From Diphasiastrum complanatum (lineage: Eukaryota > Streptophyta > Lycopodiopsida > Lycopodiales > Lycopodiaceae): a stretch of DNA of 64,000 nucleotides. Position 1 is the stretch's first letter, and each line of letters opens with the position of its first letter. The stretch spans positions 50,733,227 to 50,797,226 of the forward strand of contig CM055107.1 in NCBI GenBank assembly GCA_029204225.1, given 5' to 3'. Below, piece by piece: positions 21,734 to 34,024 of the stretch. The position numbers and the translations under genes were made by a program. A model generated the notes under the pieces. That model was not told the origin of the DNA, did no database searches, and saw only the letters and a list, made by a program, of their open reading frames with translations.

Positions 21734-23179
21734 GTGCCACATACTAACCTTTATCCACCATCTCAAGCATCTATCTCCTCCCAACCTGCAGTCATTAACA
21801 CAACGGCCAGCAAACGAATGCGTGGCGCTGCCTCTACATTCACATCTCCACCTGTTACCCGAAGATGTGTCTCCACTGTTGCACTAAGTACTCCATCAAC
21901 CACCGCCACTTCTTCTTCCGCGCAATCCCCCACTTCGATTTCTGTTGTCGCTACCTCCCTTCCCGTTCCATCCACATTTGTTTTTGTTTCCATCCTCGTT
22001 TCTTCTGTTGATACCACTCCTACTTCTCTTCCAGTGTCCACTACTCCATCCATCACCATCGCATCCTCCATCACTCCTGCCACCACCGTTGCTCCTCTCA
22101 CATTTAATCCTTCTGATTCACAACTGCCCCCCGACACTCTGGCGTGGATGCAAGTTATCAACTTTTCACCCCCACGCCAGACACTTTCTGCTCCATCCTC
22201 ACCTTCTTTCATTCTCCACACCATCCTTCAGTTCCCCACTGTTCCTTCCATCCTCTCGTTTGGACAAACCGTCCTCACCCTTGTTTCCACTATTATTTCT
22301 CAAACCCCACCCGCTTCGCCAACAAAGGTTGCCGAGGGCAACCAACCGTTGCCTGATGACACATTTGTTCAAACAGTTTTTGTATCATCGCCAGATCGGA
22401 CTGATCCCACCGCCCCAGATGGCATCAGGTCCAATGAGAACCTGATAGAAGATAACGACGACGGGATTCCACCAGTTGTCGGGGCCGATACAACGCAAGC
22501 CCCTACCAGTGCCAGTGTACCGGCTGCTCCCACGGACCTAATGACGGCGTACCAAACTATGGAAAAATACATCCTGGATGCGGTGGCAGCCAAACCTATT
22601 CTGGAAAGCAGGGTACTACACTTGGCGACCAATAATACACAGCTGCGAGCAGACCTCACCAAGCTGCAGCAAGAGCTGATTTTGGCTCAGCAACACGAAC
22701 AAGCAGGGCACCAAGAGATTGCCAAGCTGCAGCAGAAGGAGGAGGGCCTAAACAAATATATTCAAAGCCTCTCCAAAGCGTTGACTGAGGCCTCCACAAA
22801 GGTGCGGGAGCTTCAATCTGAAGCATCCCAACGGCTTGCCCCCATCCAGGTGCAACTTACACTTTTGGAAGCAGAGAACACGTGCCTGGGGACAGAGGTC
22901 AAAGCCTTACAAGACGAAAAGTTCGTCTGGTTAGCTCAATCTGCACCGGACACAAGGCCACTTTCCCAATCAGAGATGAATCTTCTACGACGTCAGGTGC
23001 AGATTTATAGCCAAACCCTCAACAACTACCAGGTGGAGTTCAATAAGTATCGGGCAAGCGCAACACAAGAGCTCGCCGAGGCCAAGCAAGCCCTCAAGGC
23101 ATGCCAACAATACATGGAAACGAAGGCCCAGCCCACCCCCATGGTAATTCCACCACCACCTAATTTTGACACTACATAG
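21734..23179 (+). CDS. Family X extra ORF: Ser/Thr/Pro-rich middle and coiled coil
   Basis: This 481-codon open frame is the longest in the window. Residues 1-240 are low-complexity Ser/Thr/Pro/Val with an embedded block LAWMQVINFSPPRQ that is conserved in the copies at 46.9 and 50.6 kb. About residues 270-460 form a long coiled coil (TNNTQLRADLTKLQQEL, then LLEAENTCLGTEVKALQDEK). The frame stops at a single TAG (23177) but stays open beyond it into the C-terminal domain, so one nonsense change separates two parts of one protein. A shorter sense copy sits between integrase and 3' LTR in the element at 43.7-48 kb, which shows it is a retrotransposon extra ORF and not a host gene. Confidence 0.6.
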   Translation: MPHTNLYPPSQASISSQPAVINTTASKRMRGAASTFTSPPVTRRCVSTVALSTPSTTATSSSAQSPTSISVVATSLPVPSTFVFVSILVSSVDTTPTSLPVSTTPSITIASSITPATTVAPLTFNPSDSQLPPDTLAWMQVINFSPPRQTLSAPSSPSFILHTILQFPTVPSILSFGQTVLTLVSTIISQTPPASPTKVAEGNQPLPDDTFVQTVFVSSPDRTDPTAPDGIRSNENLIEDNDDGIPPVVGADTTQAPTSASVPAAPTDLMTAYQTMEKYILDAVAAKPILESRVLHLATNNTQLRADLTKLQQELILAQQHEQAGHQEIAKLQQKEEGLNKYIQSLSKALTEASTKVRELQSEASQRLAPIQVQLTLLEAENTCLGTEVKALQDEKFVWLAQSAPDTRPLSQSEMNLLRRQVQIYSQTLNNYQVEFNKYRASATQELAEAKQALKACQQYMETKAQPTPMVIPPPPNFDTT

Positions 23180-23956
23180 GCTAGTACCAGCCAAGATGAA
23201 AGCCAGCAGGCAGTAGGGGGATTTCAACCAGATCAAGGGTCCGAAGGCCAAGACCAAGGGCAGATAGATGCGGCTGCTGCGACGCGAGACCAGAGCCAAG
23301 GCACAACCACCGGCCAAGGCCAAGCAACATCATCCAGAGGTTCGCGTACGATATCTGCCAGCCGGGCCTTCCAAAGATCGAAGTCTGTGGAGGAGAACAT
23401 CAATGAATATCTATCCAAATATCCCCATGAGTCATCAAGAGGCGGTTGGCAGATATTATTCTCAGCTCAGACCATCAAGGAAAAAGAACTGCAAGCCTTA
23501 CCCGCCCTCCAACCACAACCGAAGTGGCGACAACAGTTATTTGAGAGAGACCCTGCGGCCATCAGGGCTTACGTGACGAGTCCGCAACAGTTACGGGTGA
23601 ACGCGCATTTCCTGCCATGTCTAAGAAGATCCAAATGGGCCAAATGCGGTACTCCTCTGGACCAGATCACACTGCACAATTTCAACTGGCCAATCATCAA
23701 ATGCGAATATGGGTGGACTACGGATGTAGACGCCAGAAGGGCTCTCTCTGCATTCGCCCGTCACTACATCAATTGCCCCGATCCCACAGTACGCGCGGCA
23801 ACCACTTACACCCGAGACTTATAATATTTAATGGGCATTAAAACAAAATGGGATGATTTCCTTCCCTCCATATTTTTTGAACCAAATAAGGCGCTAGCTT
23901 CCGACAAAGTCGAAGACCAGCTGCCAGTCGCTCGCGTACAGCCGAATAAAAGATGA
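23180..23956 (+). CDS. Family X extra ORF: conserved C-terminal domain
   Basis: In the same frame as the preceding part and open from the TAG at 23177 to a TAA at 23822, then on to 23956. Conserved blocks shared with the copy at 54.5-55.1 kb are: SVEENINEYLSKYPHE, AAIRAYVTSPQQLRV, LDQITLHNFNWPII, DPTVR, and after the TAA KTKWDDFLPSIFFEPNK. Conservation of this pattern in two otherwise diverged copies suggests past selection on the protein. There is no known fold that I can assign. Confidence 0.55.
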
Positions 23957-23985
23957 AAGAATCGCGAACACTGTGTTTTTACACA

Positions 23986-25044
<1,059 letters not shown>

Positions 25045-25056
25045 TGGTATCAGAGC
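25045..25056 (+). other. Primer binding site (tRNA-iMet)
   Basis: TGGTATCAGAGC directly follows the LTR end ACA; it is complementary to the initiator tRNA-Met 3' end used by Copia elements. Confidence 0.9.
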
Positions 25057-25195
25057 AATCTTCATAGCTTGATTAGCTTCCATAGTACAAGACTCTACTA
25101 GCCGATAGAGTAATTGTTTTCTCGTTCTGTAAATATCAGATTTTCATACTTAAGTCACTGATAGTTTCTCCTATCACTTAGACTAATTCTTCCAC

Positions 25196-26570
25196 ATGGA
25201 TTCCCAAGGGAAAGCCAGTCCTATCATGGACAAGCTTGATGGAGCCAATTACCATATGTGGAAATTTAAGATGAAAGTTGTACTAATGGCAAAAGAATTG
25301 TACAACGTTGTTACAGGTGTAGAAGAGAAACCCGAAGCGGATGACGTGGCAATCGCCAGATGGAAGCTGGATGATGGAAAAGCTTTCGCGCTGATCATCC
25401 TCAACACCACAGATACCCAGATCGGCCATGTATCCGAGGCTCAGACATCAAAAAAAGTCTGGGACATCTTGAGCACACTATACGAAGTGCGAGATATAGC
25501 TTCCAAGCTACATCTCAGGAAGAAATTCTACTCCCTCAAGTTGACGAATGGTGATTCTCTGTAGAATCACATTAATCAATTCCAGAACCTGCTAAGACAA
25601 ATGGCCGCTATCAGATCTGTCATAGATGATCAAGACGCAGTGATGCAATTGCTTACAAGCTTGCCAAGTTCTTACGACAGCTAGGTGATAATCATCACGA
25701 CTCATCCAAAATTGACTATTTCGAGAGTCATTACTATGTTGTTGCAGGAAGACACGCGAAGGAACAAAACCTTGAGTTCCTCAGCTGATTCTCACGCCTT
25801 GTACACCAACAAGAGCATGACAAAGTAGTAGAAGAAGAAAGGCCCAAAGAAATTAAAGCCAGACCAGAAACCAGCTCAGCACAAGGAACAGTCGAATCCG
25901 CAGACAAAGTAGAAGTTGTTTTGCAGATACTGCAAATGAAACAACCACAAAATACAAGACTGTCGCATACGTCAAGCGAAGAACAATAGCAAAGGGCAGT
26001 CGAATCAAGTGGCGAATGCAGCTGCAGAAGCTCCACAGCCTATTCAAGAAACGGATCATGATGCCTTCATGACCAACCATCAAGGAGCATTTGGCGACAA
26101 TTCTTGGTTCCTAGATTCCGAAGCCACTCAGCACATGACTAGCCTCATTGGTTGTTTCGAGTCCTATACACCTTACAGTACCCTGAAGTTCGTTCACCTT
26201 GGTGACAATAGCACACAAGCTATCAAAGGTGAAGGCACTATAAGATTAAGCTTTGCAAATGATCAATCTAAGGTACTCTCTAAAGTCCTGTATGTACCAA
26301 ATTTATCTACGAATCTGCTCTATGTAAGCAGAATCATAGATTTAGGACATAGAGTAGAGTTCGAATGTGATCAGTGTAAAGTAGTTGATAGGACTGGCAA
26401 GATCCTAGCACTCGAAAAGAGGCATAAATACTTGTATAAATCAAGTCATTGTTTTTCTACCTCTAGTCAGGCTCTTAGTACTTCAATTCATACAAATAAA
26501 GGTTTACTTTGGCATTATAGACTTGGTCATTTAAATCATGTTGTTGTACAACGAATGTCTAGATAATCTA
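25196..26570 (+). pseudogene. Copia gag, protease and GAG-pre-integrase region
   Basis: The ATG at 25196 begins gag (MDSQGKASPIMDKLDGANYH, then MWKFKMKVVLMAKELY). A stop at 25562 and several more interrupt it. A zinc knuckle (CRYCKxNNHKIQDC, with a stop in it) lies near 25925. Protease is recognisable at 26100-26300 (NSWFLDSEATQHMTS, with DSE in place of the usual DSGA; then VLYVPNLSTNLLYVSRII). The GAG-pre-integrase part has GLLWHYRLGHLN. The altered protease active site and the stops show it is dead. Confidence 0.85.
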
Positions 26571-26958
26571 TTGTTCTTGATCTCGACTATCCTCACAAAA
26601 AAGTCGAGTTATCTGTCTGTTAAGACTGTCTAGTTGATAAACTGACTAGGAAACCATTTAAGTCAAGCCATCAGCATATTGCTAGAGGATTGCTAGATGT
26701 TGTACATTCAGATATTTGTGGCCCAATGAAAAATCCTTCGCTGAAGGATGCCAAGTATTTTATAACCTTTATTGACGAATTCTCCAGAAGGACCATGGTG
26801 TATTTCATAAAGAAGAAATCAGAAGCTTTCAACTGCTTCAGAATCTTCAAGAAGCGTGCAGAAAAGGAGACTGGAAGGACGGTCAAGGCCCTAAGGTCAA
26901 ACAACGATGGAGAATACATCAACTCCAAAATCTTGAGCTCTCATCAATGAAATGAATG
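26571..26958 (+). pseudogene. Copia integrase start, truncated
   Basis: After the zinc-binding part, 26690-26950 encodes LDVVHSDICGPMKNPSL, then YFITFIDEFSRRTMVYFIKK and TVKALRSNNDGEYINS. The first two catalytic Asp regions of Copia integrase are present. Sequence homology ends about 26958, shortly before a CT/AT simple repeat; RT, RNase H and 3' LTR are absent. Confidence 0.85.
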
Positions 26959-26994
26959 ATTTCCAAGTACAAAGAGGATCCTATCCTTGGCTAG

Positions 26995-27000
<6 letters not shown>

Positions 27001-27088
<88 letters not shown>
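27001..27088. repeat. (CT)n(AT)n compound microsatellite
   Basis: About 34 bp of CT repeats pass directly into about 54 bp of AT repeats, at the point where the truncated Copia ends. Confidence 0.97.
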
Positions 27089-27091
<3 letters not shown>

Positions 27092-27433
27092 TTCCATGTG
27101 CTATGCAAGTTGAGGTGAGGTTGCCGCTCCCAGTGATGAACCCTTACACTACCTAAGACACAATTTGTGCTCGTTATTTCAGCTGACTTGTATATATTAC
27201 TTTATGAATCAATCCATTGTTTATTGCGTTTAGAATCATGTCAATGTGAATGTAGGCTACTCTAATTAATTGTTTGTTGGGCACTTTATGGGTCCCGCCA
27301 CTAAAGTACTATTGGCTAAGCTTACCAAGTGGGCTCTGCCACAATACACCGTGCAATAGAGTAATAAGTGCGAGGGCACTGGCTTCATGTGTGTATAAGC
27401 CCAACCCAATGAACACGCAAATTAGTTTTGTAA

Positions 27434-28163
27434 TGTCATAAATGGTGAACTCCTGCAACTTTGCCATGACGCGAAACGAAGCAAAGGTTGAATGGCGAAC
27501 AATTCGCGAAAGTCAACGGACCTCAAAAACCCTAAGACACGAAGCGAAGTGAAACTCAAAGGTCAAATGATTCGCGAAAGTCAAACATGCCTCCAGGTAC
27601 AAAAAGACACGACACGACACGAAACGAAAGAAATGAAAGAAAATCTTTCGCGCGGCCGGTTGGCAGCCCAACGGGCGTGGAGTCTTAAACTTCATGCCCA
27701 ACAGAAACGGCTAGCAGTAACGGAGAGTAACTGATTAGTTGATTAGCATTAACTACTCTTGTAATTCTTTGTTTAGCTATATTGTAAACTCCACACAGTG
27801 GAGATATAAACTATTTTTCTAGATTGAAATACATACACAGAGAATGTGCGTGAGTAGAGTAAAAAAGAAAAAGAATAGAAACGAAATAGTTGTGCATGAA
27901 AGACTGCCAACGAGCAGAACACAGCGAAAGAGCAGAGCGTCAGGCCTCCAACGAATGAGAAACTGACCATATCATTCTAAAAAATTAAACTAATAATATA
28001 GTTGTTCTATCTCGTGCATCTCCTTGTCTTTCGCTGTTTTGATTGCTAGAATGAAATCTGTTCTGTGATCTGTAGTCACGTGTCTAGGCTCCTTTAATCT
28101 TCTGCACAAGAAAATACAAAGAAACAAATATGTTCGCGATACGAAACAAACCCGTTCGCGACA
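27434..28163 (+). repeat. 5' LTR of the deleted Copia
   Basis: Termini TGTCA and GCGACA (TGTC/GACA inverted). It contains repeated TTCGCGAA-type palindromes and a perfect E2F-like TTTCGCGC near 27646. It aligns with 30128-30787 throughout. Confidence 0.93.
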
Positions 28164-28176
28164 TGGTATCAGAGCC
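28164..28176 (+). other. Primer binding site (tRNA-iMet)
   Basis: TGGTATCAGAGCC directly after the 5' LTR terminus ACA. Confidence 0.93.
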
Positions 28177-28227
28177 AACAGGTTATCACTACTGATATAT
28201 GAGCAGTGATTTTCTAGACAACACAAT

Positions 28228-29412
28228 ATGGCTACAACGATCTAGACAAGAGTAGCAATCAATCTTGATGGCGCAAACTACAAGATATGGAAATTCAAAA
28301 TCAAGACACTTCTGAAGGGCAAAGGCATCTGGTCGGTGACCAAACTCTTAGAGGTGCAGCCTCTAGAGGGAGACCCGAGGAGAGTTGAATGGATTAGAAA
28401 GGATGAGCGTGCAATGGTGATCATCATTTCGTCCATTAACGAAGATCTACTCATGCAGATTGAAGACTGTGAAAGCAGCCATGCAGCATGGGAAAGATTA
28501 AAACAAAAGTTTGAAGTGAGGACTGCAGCTTCAGTGCTGCATCTTGACAATCAACTACAATCCATACGATGGGATGGCAACCAGTTAGACCAACACGTTG
28601 AGAAGATCAAAACGATCTTCGCTCAACTCGCTGCATCAGGACAAGAGCACCAAGTCCTAGCACCACAACAGTTGATGTACTTCATGACGTCTCTACCTAC
28701 GTCCTATCAACTGTTGAGAATGTTCATACTGAGTCTACCAAATATGACATTTGACAAAGAAATCAGCCTTGTCGTTGATGAGAGATTGATGAGGGACAAA
28801 GGAGAAGGAAGCAATGATTAAGAGAAAGCTCTCTTCACGAAAGGAGAGAAAAAAAACAAGAACAAACCTAGATTCGACAAGACGAAGTCCTCGAATCAAC
28901 CATCTTCTTCCTGTGATCACTGTGACAAACTAGGACATACAGCCAACAAATGCTGGTTCAATCCAGCAAAACCTTGCATGCACTATAACAAGAAGGGTCA
29001 CTCTACATACGTTTGCAGATTCAACCCAAAAAGAAGAAACAAGACTGAGAAAGCAAATGCTGCAAAGTCATCTAAGGATGCAGATAGAGGTGATGAAACC
29101 TTCACAATACTTGATGAAACTTCAACGAGTTACACTGAACAAGACTACGATGTAGTCATTGATTCAGGAGCAACATCACGCATCACCTACAACAAGAAAA
29201 TCTTGATCGACTTCGGAAAACTCGAAAATAACAGAGTAGTGATTCTAGGTGATGGAAGCAGACACGATGTCAAAGGCATTGGGACTCTACAGTTGCGAAT
29301 ATTGTCAGGTCAAGCAGAGCTTCCAGGAGCACTCTACGTGTCTTCATTGAGAAAAAATCTGCTATCAGTCTCCAAGATGTTCAGATCTTGGAATTCGAGT
29401 TTTGTTCGATGA
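28228..29412 (+). pseudogene. Copia gag and protease of the deleted element
   Basis: One frame runs from ATG 28228 to 29412 with two stops (TAG at codon 6 and TAA at 28819). gag has INLDGANYKIWKFKIKTLL and AWERLKQKFEV. Two nucleocapsid knuckles follow: CDHCDKLGHTANKC and a degenerate CMHYNKKGHSTYVC in which the second Cys is Tyr. Protease shows VVIDSGATSRIT with intact DSGA, then LYVSSLRKNLLSVSKM. After this the sequence jumps to RNase H. Confidence 0.88.
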
Positions 29413-29533
29413 CAATACATGCCGCATGATCGAGAAAATCACAAGCAAATTGTCGACAATTGGATGCAAAGAAGGAAATCTCTACCAAGCCAAGATAATC
29501 AACAACTCTGATGCATATTAAATGCATTAGAGA

Positions 29534-30127
29534 ATGAAGATTAGCTCTGACACAGGAGACCCATCTTGGCATGGCACATTGGCAAAACGAATCCTACAAT
29601 ATATGAAGGGTACCCAAAATATGGGATTAACCTACAGAGGAGAAAACGAAAGAAAAGGATTCGAACTGCACCACAACATTGATGCAAGCTGGGCGAGCTG
29701 CAAAGATGATAGCAAGTCCATAACTGGAGGATGTACAATAGCGTGCGGAACTGCAATCTGTTGGATATGCAAAAAGCAAACCTTGGTAGCTCAATCTTCT
29801 TGCGAAGCTGAATATGTCACAGCTTCAAAGGTGGTGAACGAGGTAGTGTGGTTGCAGATGATGATGGAGGCAATTGAGATACCACAAGGAGGACCATGCA
29901 CGATGATGATGGACTCTTAGAGTGCCATTTATCTGTCCCAGGATTCAAAGACAAAACACATATCTTTGAAGTACCATTACATTCGAGATTTGATCTCGAA
30001 AGAAGAGCTCCAGGGCCTGAAGACATGATTGTAGATCTGCTCACGAAGCCGCTCGACAAGCCACTCTTTGCAAAGCAAAGAAAGACGATTGGATTAAACG
30101 TGCAAAGCTGCAAGGTTCAAGAGGGAG
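29534..30127 (+). pseudogene. Copia RNase H and polypurine tract
   Basis: LAKRILQYMKGTQNMGLTYR leads into RNase H: NIDASWASCKDDSKSITGGC, then KKQTLVAQSSCEAEYVTAS, then DLLTKPLDK. A stop lies at 29918. The polypurine stretch 'caagagggag' (30118-30127) immediately precedes the 3' LTR. Confidence 0.88.
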
Positions 30128-30787
30128 TGTCAGAAATGGTGAACTTCTGCAACTTTGCCGCGATGCGAAACGAAGCGAAGGTCAAATGGCGAACAATTTG
30201 CGAAAGTCAACGGACCTCGAAAACCCTAAGACATGAAGTGAAGCGAAACTCGAAGGTCGAATGATTCACGAAAGTCAAACATGCCTCCAGGGCCAGAAAG
30301 ACACGACACGACATGAAACGAAAGAAAATTTTTTGCGCTGCCAGCTGGCAGCCCAACAGGCGTGGAGTCTTAAATTTCATGCCCAGCAGAAACGACTAGC
30401 AATAACGGAGAGTAACCGATTAGTTGATTAGCGTTAACTTCTCTTGTAATTCTTTGTTTAGCTATTTTGTAAACTCCACACAGTGGAGACATAAACTATT
30501 TTTCTGGATCGAAATACACACACAGAGAATGTGCGTGAGTAGAGCAAAAAAGAAAAAGAATAGAAATGAAATAGTTGTGCATGAAAGTCTTCCAGTGAGC
30601 AGAACACAGTGAAAGAGCAGAGCGTCAGACCACCAACGAACGAGACCTTGTCTTCCGCTGTCTTCATTGCTAGAATGAAATATGTTCTATGATCTGTAGT
30701 GGCGTGTCTAGGCTCTTGTAATCTTCCGCACAAGAAAATACAAAGAAACAAATACGTTCGCGATACGAAACAGACCCGTTCGCGACA
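30128..30787 (+). repeat. 3' LTR of the deleted Copia
   Basis: Begins TGTCAGAAATGG and ends CGTTCGCGACA; the partner of the LTR at 27434. Right flank is TGTAA. Confidence 0.93.
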
Positions 30788-31430
30788 TGTAAAACTTCTA
30801 GAACTAGGAATAAGTGACCAGGGGCTTAAAACTCTAAAATGACATTAAAGGCCCTAAGTCAAGTTATTAATAAAAAAAACTAAAAGGGCCCAAATTAGAA
30901 CTCACATAAAATATGCGAGTGCCCTTTGTGCTTTTTTAGCACCATTAAATTCGTTTTGTGTAAGCTTAAACGACTTGGATTAGGATCCTTGCCATTGTAA
31001 TTAGCCAATAGGAGAAAGGGGCAAGGGCCTTCCCCATCTATAAAAAGGCACCTCTTGTACCTCATTTCCATGTTCCATAGGAGGAGGAGATAATGTCAAG
31101 GTTTACGACAGACATCCTTGCTTGCTTCCCCTCCCCCCCCCCCCCCCTCTCTCTCTCTATCATGTTTTTGTATGTCTTGCTTTTGCTTTCCATTTGCTTC
31201 TTCTTGCTTTTGCATATTGTTGTTGATTTCTGAGAGATCAGAGAGTCTAGGATGTAAGCACCTCCATCCTTGTATTTTATCTTACTCTTGCTTGTGGTTA
31301 AAGTAGGGTGGTTAATCTAGGTGTGGTTAGAGTAGGAAGGGGATAGTTTGCAAGTTAACTTCGCAAGGGAAGCACTAGTCCCTTAGGAACGAATCTACGC
31401 GTGAAAATTGAATTAGGCCACAACATTGTT

Positions 31431-32043
31431 CTATCTGATACTGCTCTTGTATATAATTGTTCGAACTGTCTGTCGCTTTCATGCCAACAATGTACCGACT
31501 TTGTGTTTGTCTACATAATCAACCTTATCGATTCTGACGACTTCAAATTTAGAATCAAGTAAAATCAGCCAAGTCATGTGACTCACCATTCTGATTCGAA
31601 TCCACTAGACATAGTATATGCACCGAGCAAAAGGGCTTCCCAACAATAACTAGAAAGATCCAACTTGCAATAACAGTCGAAAGGAGATAGTGGAGTTAAA
31701 CCACCCAACCAATTTGAAGCCTAAGATCAATCATATGAGCTGACTCCCAAGCCACACTATGTGAATACAAGAATAGAGAGAGAAGGGAGATAAGAATTCA
31801 ACGACTTTTAGCATGTAGGAGGACAAGATTCTACTAGGAGATATAGCCTGCGATGGTCTGCGCATGATGACATGTAATCCCCATTTAGTTCGGTCTCACT
31901 CTCTGGAGTTGCTGAAAGAAAAAATCAATCTTTATTTGAATGTGCTAAAGCAATCCGAGTTGAAGCTTCTTTGCCCCAACTAATAGTCTATCTACCTGCA
32001 TGCAACTATCACATATCACATGCTCCTCATGTCACTAAATGAG
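31431..32043. other. No recognisable gene
   Basis: Sequence between the solo-LTR target duplication and duplicate copy B. No convincing coding sequence or repeat structure. Confidence 0.4.
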
Positions 32044-32239
32044 CGTCTGGGTCCTCACAAGGTCATTAGTTACATAATTGGTCTTAATTGGAATATTAGG
32101 GTGCAACCAATAAACTCGACAATGGAGGGCCTAAATACTCATTTTCAGAATTATTCCAAATCCTCATAACCATACATGGACATAACATTGGTAGTTGATG
32201 TGGGAAGCACGAGGTTACTTGCCATCTTTCTATCAATCA

Positions 32240-32700
32240 AAGATAGAAATTATGTCAGGATATTGCTCTATACGTAAAGCTTATAGGATATACAGTTTTC
32301 CACTAGAAAAATGATTTCTAGTAGAGATGTGATCTTCAATGAATGGAATAAATGTAAGTTTGAAGAAGCATCTTTGGATCAAAAACCTATAAAAATCATT
32401 GATGGGCTGGAATCAAGGCAAGAAGAGGAGCAAGCTCAAGACTCGAGAACTCTAAGAACTTCGAGAAGGCCTTCAAGAAACAAGATGGAGCCATCAAGGC
32501 TCACTTATTTGGATGGCTTTGAAGACAATGTTTGTTTGCTCACAAAAAAGCTTCTATGGCTTGAAATAAGTTTGAAGGTCATGGTAATACATTTAGATGA
32601 CATAATTTTAGTGGAGAAAGTTTTGATCTTGTCGATGAGACAAATTTGGCATTTTGTAGAGAGTTCAAGATGGATCTACGAAAAAAAGTAAAAACTCTCT
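32240..32700 (+). mobile_element. Copia polyprotein scrap, copy B
   Basis: MISSRDVIFNEWNKCKFEE is the Copia integrase-RT linker signature, followed by EEEQAQDSR, RRPSRNKMEPS and the RT DD box HLDDIILVEK. The frame is open across 126 codons but the RT core between is deleted. Confidence 0.8.
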
Positions 32701-32894
32701 TGGAGCAACATGTAAGAAATTGATTGCCTTATTAGGCCCACCCAATTCCTATGCGAAATTGCTAAAACCCAACTGATTCCACTTTATAGCAAAATTGAAC
32801 AAACTCCTAGACATAATTATACTTTCAAATTTGAATCTTTGTTTCCGGATGGATTGAAAGCAAGTAAGTACCGTTCTATGCATATATCATCACC

Positions 32895-33310
32895 ATGAAC
32901 CTCCTAGGTGATTATTTTAGCATGATATGGTATGGGCCATGCTTTGGAAAGAGAGAGAGAGAAAGAGAGAGAGAATACTCAGAGGAGACTAAAACACAAA
33001 GAGCTTCACACCAATTCATCCAGCACGTGACCTCCAAAGCATCAAGCAAAGAACCAAAATTCAAAAAGAGGCCCCCGCCGGCACTGCTCTCTACATCTTG
33101 AGACACGCCCGTTTCCCGCCCCCGCCGCGCGACAGTCGCAAGAAGGCGCTTGTCGATGTCGCTGTCCCTCGCCATCTCACTTCTCCTTGCTTTTGCGCTG
33201 CCCCTGCCCAGTTTGATCAAGGAAAGCTTTCTTTCTTTCAATTCTTCCTAATTCTTTCATCTGAATTCAGATTCTTTGATTTTCAATCCAAAAAGCTCAA
33301 TCCTTTTGCG
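32895..33310 (+). promoter_or_regulatory. Leader of the duplicated At4g15545-like exon, copy B
   Basis: Collinear with 9150-9600, including the CACGTG core (about 33025). The GA tract here is short and interrupted (32947-32974). The segment just before the start codon has lost about 36 bp, taking the original coding start with it. Confidence 0.5.
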
Positions 33311-33314
33311 TAGC

Positions 33315-33583
33315 ATGATGACCTTGATTTGCCTCAAGGATTGGTTAGTTTGCTGCCTGAGGATCCATATGAGCAGCTGGATGTGGCAAGGCGGAACACA
33401 GCCTTGGCCATTGCGGGGAGGGTGTACAAGCTGGAGGCGGAGGCAGAGAGGCTGAGGCAGAAGGTGGGAGAGAAAGAGGAGTTGATTTCTGGGTTGCAAC
33501 GGAGAATGGTGAATGTGGAGCGCAGTTTGCAAGAGATTACTGCTCGCCTCTCACATGCCTTGGATGAGCAGGTCACAAGAGTT
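33315..33583 (+). pseudogene. At4g15545-like exon 1, copy B1 (start lost)
   Basis: Encodes DLPQGLVSLLPEDPYEQLD, then ARRNTALAIAGRVYKLEAEA, then the coiled coil (EKEELISGLQRRMVNVERSL), up to CAG|gtcaca. The deletion after the two ATG codons puts them out of frame, so the copy has no start codon. Coding sequence is otherwise open and close to copy A. Confidence 0.75.
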
Positions 33584-33639
33584 AATCCGTAGTTGCTGTT
33601 AGTGTTCATCATGCTATCCGCAAAAGGATTGGGCTTTTT

Positions 33640-33920
33640 GGATTGAGTAATGGGGGCGACCTTGATTTGCCTCAAGGACTGGTTAGTTTGCTGCCTGAGG
33701 ATCCATGAGAGCAGCTGGATGTGGCAAGGCGGATCAGAGCCTTGGCCATTGCGGGGAGGGTGTACAAGCTGGAGGCGGAGGCAGGGAGGTTGAGGCATAA
33801 GGTGGGAGAGAAAGAGGAGTTGATTTCTGGGTTGCAACGGAGAATGGTGGATGTGGAGCGCTGTTTGCAAGATTAGCTCGCCTCTCACATGCCTTGGATG
33901 AGCAGGTCACAAGAGTTATC
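33640..33920 (+). pseudogene. At4g15545-like exon 1, copy B2 (tandem, nonsense)
   Basis: A second copy about 346 bp downstream of B1, preceded by a remnant of the same upstream sequence ('atccgcaaaaggattgggct'). The Tyr codon of DPYEQL is TGA here, and a short deletion near 33870 ('gcaagattagctcgcc') shifts the frame. It arose by tandem duplication of exon 1 within copy B. Confidence 0.8.
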
Positions 33921-34024
33921 ACTTTATTTATTTTTTCACACTGTTCGTAGTCTAGGGAGCAGCCGCCGGTACACATGGAACAACCTTGGTAGATTTTAAT
34001 ATTTAGTTTTTTTGATGTTCAGAA

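Larger units (their letters stand above)
27434..30787 (+). mobile_element. Internally deleted Copia element with both LTRs and TSD
   Basis: Complete at both ends: 5' LTR 27434-28163, PBS, gag-protease, RNase H, polypurine tract, 3' LTR 30128-30787, flanked by identical TGTAA (27429-27433 and 30788-30792). Integrase and RT are absent; protease is followed directly by RNase H. The LTRs differ by many substitutions and a ~60-70-bp indel, so the insertion is old. It lies inside a Tat-type solo LTR and is therefore younger than that LTR. Confidence 0.92.
27275..31425 (+). mobile_element. Tat-type solo LTR (792 bp) split by a Copia insertion
   Basis: The LTR starts TGTTGGGCAC at 27275 and ends GGCCACAACA at 31425, with identical 5-bp flanks TTGTT at 27270-27274 and 31426-31430. 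Excluding the nested Copia (27434-30787 plus one TSD) it is 792 bp. It is related to the LTRs at 43733 and 55376: shared blocks are 'tgtataagccca', 'ccaatagga', 'ggggcaagggccttcc' and a TATA-like 'tataaaaaggcacc' (31040). No internal element sequence remains, so it is a solo LTR produced by LTR-LTR recombination. Confidence 0.85.

Noticed and set aside
21763-22224. A 153-residue minus-strand frame (and its counterpart at 46672-47196)
   Set aside because: Antisense shadow of the Ser/Thr/Pro-rich part of family X; the sense frame has the conserved blocks.
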